From JANQNX01 sp965601665 (GTDB lineage: Bacteria > Pseudomonadota > Gammaproteobacteria > Eutrophobiales > Eutrophobiaceae), in contig OZ271833.1 of NCBI GenBank assembly GCA_965601665.1, positions 1,054,001 to 1,118,000 of the forward strand: DNA of 64,000 nt, read 5' to 3'. The notes below the pieces were generated by a model. The model did not search any database, was not told the origin of the DNA, and saw only the letters and a program-made list of their open reading frames with translations. Position numbers and translations under genes: made by a program. How positions within the stretch are numbered: position 1 is the first letter of the stretch; every line of letters starts with the position of its first letter. Positions 61,099 to 64,000 of this stretch are shown here, in pieces.

Positions 61099-62427
61099 AT
61101 GTTCAGAATGAAGCGTGTTCGTCTATATACCATGGCCGCCTTATGTTGCGCGGTTGCATCAGTTAATGCGGAAGACCTGATAGATGTCTTTGCACTGGCT
61201 GAAAATAATGACCCAACCTATCTCCAGGCCAAGGCGGAATACCGGGCCGCTTTGGAAGCCAAGCCACAGGCACTCGCTCAATTACTACCCCTGATAAACC
61301 TGAGTGCGAATACCCGTAGAAATGAACAACAGGTAACGCAAGATGGATTTTTTGGCGCCCAGGGCGACTTTATATTTAACAGTCATGGCTATGTGATCAG
61401 TCTGACACAGCCGCTGTTCCGTTTTGATCGTTTTGTCGCCATGCAACAGGCGGATAGTTCAATACAGCAGGCCGCGGCTGAACTCTCCGTTGCACAACAG
61501 GAGTTAATCGTTCGTATTGCACAGCGTTATTTCGATGTTCTCGCGAGCAAGGACAATCTTACTTTTGCCCAGGCAGAGGTAAAGTCACTCGGACGGCAAC
61601 TGGACCAGGCCAATCAGCGTTTTGAAGTGGGTCTTAGTGCCATTACCGACGTTACCGAGGCACAGGCGGGCTTCGACCTGGCAACTGCGCGTGAGATACA
61701 GGCAGAGAATGCGATCGATAATGCCTACGAAGCGATTAGAGAATTAACAGGGATGTATATTACAGACTACACCGCCCTTGACGGTGAAGTGCCACTGGTA
61801 AAACCAGACCCGGATACTATCGAGGACTGGACGGAGACCGCCCTAAGCCAGAACTTCTCGATTACGGCCGCCAGGTTCGCAACTGAAGCAGCACAGAAAG
61901 AAATTAATGTACAGCGCTCAGGACATCTACCCACACTGGATTTGGTTGCGGCAAGAAACTACGATTCGACCGGCGGTCGCTTCGGTGGTGCGAGAATCAA
62001 AAACGATGCCATTGGTGTCGAGCTTAATGTCCCCCTGTTTACCGGCGGTCTCGTCAATTCGCAAACGCGCCAGGCGCTGGAAAACTATAACGCCGCGATT
62101 CAGTCCCTTGAACAGGCTCGACGCTCGGCACAACGTCTGACCCGCGAGGCATATCTTGGTGTTATATCCGGTATCAGCCAGGTTAACGCCCTCAACCAGG
62201 CGGTGATATCCAGTGAAACGGCCCTTGAAGCCACCGAGGCAGGTTTTGAAGTTGGCACGCGAACTACCGTTGATGTTGTCTCCACACAGCGCGCACTGTC
62301 GGACGCAAGAAGAAACTATGCCCAGGCACGATACGACTACATATTGAACAGTTTACGCCTGAAACAGGCAGCTGGCACGCTGGCGCCGGATGACCTGCGC
62401 CAAATCAATAACTGGTTAACTAACTAG
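61099..62427 (+). CDS. tolC: Outer membrane channel protein TolC
   Basis: A 442-residue outer membrane efflux protein. The signal peptide covers about 1-24 (cleavage near V-N-A-E). Two repeated halves of coiled-coil helices follow. The typical segments are L-x-E-A/N-N-D-P-T-Y, the L-T-Q-P-L-F-R beta region near 105, Q-R-F-E-V-G-L-S-A-I-T-D-V-x-E-A-Q near 170 and the matching F-E-V-G-T-R-T-T-V-D-V-V-x-x-Q-R near 380. It would serve RND, ABC or MFS pumps and type I secretion. AGGA at 61087 supports ATG 61099. Confidence 0.94.
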   Translation: MFRMKRVRLYTMAALCCAVASVNAEDLIDVFALAENNDPTYLQAKAEYRAALEAKPQALAQLLPLINLSANTRRNEQQVTQDGFFGAQGDFIFNSHGYVISLTQPLFRFDRFVAMQQADSSIQQAAAELSVAQQELIVRIAQRYFDVLASKDNLTFAQAEVKSLGRQLDQANQRFEVGLSAITDVTEAQAGFDLATAREIQAENAIDNAYEAIRELTGMYITDYTALDGEVPLVKPDPDTIEDWTETALSQNFSITAARFATEAAQKEINVQRSGHLPTLDLVAARNYDSTGGRFGGARIKNDAIGVELNVPLFTGGLVNSQTRQALENYNAAIQSLEQARRSAQRLTREAYLGVISGISQVNALNQAVISSETALEATEAGFEVGTRTTVDVVSTQRALSDARRNYAQARYDYILNSLRLKQAAGTLAPDDLRQINNWLTN

Positions 62428-62440
62428 GATAGGTATTGAT

Positions 62441-62995
62441 ATGTCTTTATGCAATGCAGATGACAGTTGTCTACTTTTAATCGATATACAGGAAAAATTG
62501 AGCGCAGCTGTACCTGAAAAGGTCATGAAGCGACTGCGCGCCAATGTCAACATCCTCCTGACCGCAGCCAATAAGCTTGGTATACCGGTTATTGCTACGG
62601 CCCAATACCCCGGGGGGCTGGGGCCAATCGAAAGCTTTATTCAGGATTCACTGAATCAAAACGCAGCACAATTCGAAAAAACGTGTTTTTCTTGCCTGGA
62701 AGCCGAAGGCGTTAAAGACCATCTACTTGCTTCCGGCCGCAAGCAACTAATACTGACTGGCATAGAGGCACATGTTTGCGTATTGCAAACCGCATTTGAT
62801 TTAAAACAGGCAGGACAGCAGGTGTTTGTTGTCAACGATGCCATCGCCTCTCGTAAGCTGAGTAGTTACGACACGGCATTGGCCAGAATGGCACAGGATA
62901 GCATCAACATTCTGACCACGGAGTCTGTGTTATTTGAATGGTTACGGGATGCAAGCCACCCGGATTTTCGCGAACTGTCGCGACTTATTGTCTAG
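62441..62995 (+). CDS. Isochorismatase-family hydrolase
   Basis: A 184-residue cysteine hydrolase with the catalytic triad D15 (L-I-D-I-Q), K80 (F-E-K-T) and C113 (E-A-H-V-C-V), and the cis-peptide segment G-I-E-A-H. This is the YcaC/nicotinamidase superfamily; the substrate is not known. It starts 13 bp after tolC on the same strand and its stop overlaps the convergent membrane-protein gene by 4 bp. Confidence 0.9.
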   Translation: MSLCNADDSCLLLIDIQEKLSAAVPEKVMKRLRANVNILLTAANKLGIPVIATAQYPGGLGPIESFIQDSLNQNAAQFEKTCFSCLEAEGVKDHLLASGRKQLILTGIEAHVCVLQTAFDLKQAGQQVFVVNDAIASRKLSSYDTALARMAQDSINILTTESVLFEWLRDASHPDFRELSRLIV

Positions 62996-63435
62996 GAATC
63001 CCGGTTATTCGACTTTTCCAAAGCTAACGTTTTCCAGACAGTTGCCAGCATCATACCTGTCATTGCACTTAACAAGCACAGGAAAAACATTTGCCGGGTA
63101 TCCAGCGCACCACTTGGCATTGAAACCATAAGCAACATCATCAAGGCGGCAAACAGCATAGCGTTGAATGTAATCGAACCGGCTCCCAGCGCCGCATGGC
63201 CTGCCTTTCTCAAGCGTCCTGTCAGGCTTGTTGCCTGCCCGGCTAGCGCGTTTCGTGCTACAAGACATAGCAAACAAACTGCAACGAAGAGGGCACCAAC
63301 ACTAGTCGTCGTTACCGGATGACTTTGCAAATACAACAGCACGCCCAGGATAAAAGCCGACGCCAAACCAGCAAGCAGGGTCGCCATTAACCTGTTTACC
63401 AGTTGCTCATCATATGACGTGGTTTTCTTGTTCAT
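62992..63435 (-). CDS. Membrane protein of unknown function
   Basis: About 147 residues with four hydrophobic helices (near 15-37, 42-63, 80-105 and 115-137), and short charged ends (K-K-T-T-S-Y-D-E start, K-S-N-N-R-D-S end). GGAG lies 5 nt before ATG 63435, which is preferred over the upstream start at 63468. I do not recognise the family. The 199-bp gap upstream holds a GTGTTTAC-AAACAC inverted repeat (63451-63464) and an AT-rich stretch with GATAATTATC (63531-63540). Confidence 0.65.
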   Translation of the reverse strand: MNKKTTSYDEQLVNRLMATLLAGLASAFILGVLLYLQSHPVTTTSVGALFVAVCLLCLVARNALAGQATSLTGRLRKAGHAALGAGSITFNAMLFAALMMLLMVSMPSGALDTRQMFFLCLLSAMTGMMLATVWKTLALEKSNNRDS

Positions 63436-63634
63436 ACCGGCTCCTCGATAGTGTTTACAAACACTCATCGCAAGCGATATGCCACGCTGATTTAACGTTA
63501 AACCGGTCTCTTAACTATGCTCAAAATAGAGATAATTATCAATTAGTTATGGCGAAATATTGAATTTAGTATTTAGAGCCCAAAGAACACCCCCTATGCA
63601 AGAGAATGCAGGTTATGTCGTTAAAGGGAGACGT

Positions 63635-64000
63635 TTACCCGGCAACATTATCCAACGTTTCGAGCAAGGTTTTCTTTTTCACCGGTTTACCAAGATGGGA
63701 GTCACAACCGGACGCGATACATCTATCGATCTCTTCCTTAATCGCGTGCGCAGTCAGCGCAATGATAGGCGTCTTGTCCCTGCTGTTACTCTGTTCCCAT
63801 GCCCTGATACGCTTGGTCGCCTCGTGACCATCCATAACCGGCATCTGTATATCCATGAACACGACATCAAACTGATTATTGATAAACTTCTCCAGGGCAA
63901 TTTCGCCGTTTTCGGCCTCTTCAAGCGTGTGCTCTGTCTTTTTCAAGTAGGCGCGAATCAACATGCGATTATCAGGGTTATCCTCTACCAGCAAAATATG
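63635..64000 (-). CDS. Response regulator receiver domain, 5' part outside the window
   Basis: The last 121 or so residues of a minus-strand gene. It is a complete CheY-like receiver: L-V-E-D-N at the start, phospho-acceptor Asp in V-V-F-M-D-I-Q-M-P-V-M-D-G, then I-I-A-L-T-A-H-A and K-P-V-K-K near the end. The frame is open through the window edge (H-I-L-L-V-E-D), so it is probably the C-terminal receiver of a hybrid histidine kinase rather than a free regulator. The true start is not visible. Confidence 0.88.
   Translation of the reverse strand, partial: HILLVEDNPDNRMLIRAYLKKTEHTLEEAENGEIALEKFINNQFDVVFMDIQMPVMDGHEATKRIRAWEQSNSRDKTPIIALTAHAIKEEIDRCIASGCDSHLGKPVKKKTLLETLDNVAG

Noticed and set aside
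63436..63634. Fur box at GATAATTATC (63531-63540)
   Set aside because: Only a 10-bp palindrome is present, not the three hexamers of a Fur site, in an AT-rich gap where it could arise by chance.

Overview
The window is an ordinary chromosomal segment of a gammaproteobacterium outside the Enterobacterales. The evidence is gene order and gene content. It has surE-pcm-nlpD-rpoS; tRNA-fMet-rimP-nusA-infB-rbfA-truB-rpsO-pnp; rpsP-rimM-trmD-rplS; xerD next to dsbC; and a yafS-like gene-rnhA-dnaQ divergent from gloB. It also encodes RpoS, GreB, PBP1b, TolC and an acyl-ACP synthetase/acyltransferase. Base composition looks even, and I see no insertion sequence, prophage, CRISPR array or integrated island. 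All functional names come from reading protein motifs by eye; no database search was possible.

Layout. 1-9.1 kb: truncated waaA, a DUF3108 protein, dsbC, an orphan type II/IV secretion ATPase, xerD, the rplS-trmD-rimM-rpsP operon (minus strand), 5-formyl-THF cyclo-ligase, a lipoprotein and a BASS transporter. 9.2-15.2 kb: a lipid-anchored PQQ dehydrogenase-like protein, a peroxiredoxin-glutaredoxin fusion, and a minus-strand operon of a VWA lipoprotein, an ECF sigma factor and a membrane protein likely to act as its anti-sigma partner. 15.3-24.4 kb: the full translation/transcription operon, headed by initiator tRNA. Upstream of that tRNA lies an unusual array of three 93-bp repeats, each starting with a copy of the tRNA 5' end.

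24.5-32.2 kb: the AmmeMemoRadiSam genes (AmrS divergent from an AmrB-AmrA fusion), an orphan FliK-like/FhlB pair, a TPR lipoprotein, PBP1b, and a lysine-rich histone-like gene whose 3' end carries a second open frame that looks like a frameshifted C-terminus. 32.3-39.6 kb: adk, a Mth938-like protein, rpoS-nlpD-pcm-surE, argF-argD and a urate-hydroxylase-like membrane protein. 39.7-50.2 kb: a stand-alone hydantoinase-B-like protein, grxD, dnaQ-rnhA-methyltransferase, gloB, mltD, an acyl-ACP synthetase, greB, a Tag-like glycosylase and apt. 50.2-58.0 kb is the most accessory part: a possible exosortase-signal remnant, a YbfB/YjiJ transporter, a CMD/SDR pair whose SDR has Phe in place of the catalytic Tyr, and a tight plus-strand run of glycosyltransferase, phosphatase-like protein, nucleosidase-like protein, SplB-like radical SAM protein and PutP. 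58.0-64.0 kb: thiC with a TPP riboswitch, a Pcm-like methyltransferase-rhodanese-tolC run, an isochorismatase-family protein, a membrane protein and a response-regulator domain cut by the window edge.

The two observations most worth following up are the tRNA-fMet-derived tandem array at 24121-24413 and the split reading frame at the end of the histone-like gene at 31661-31860.
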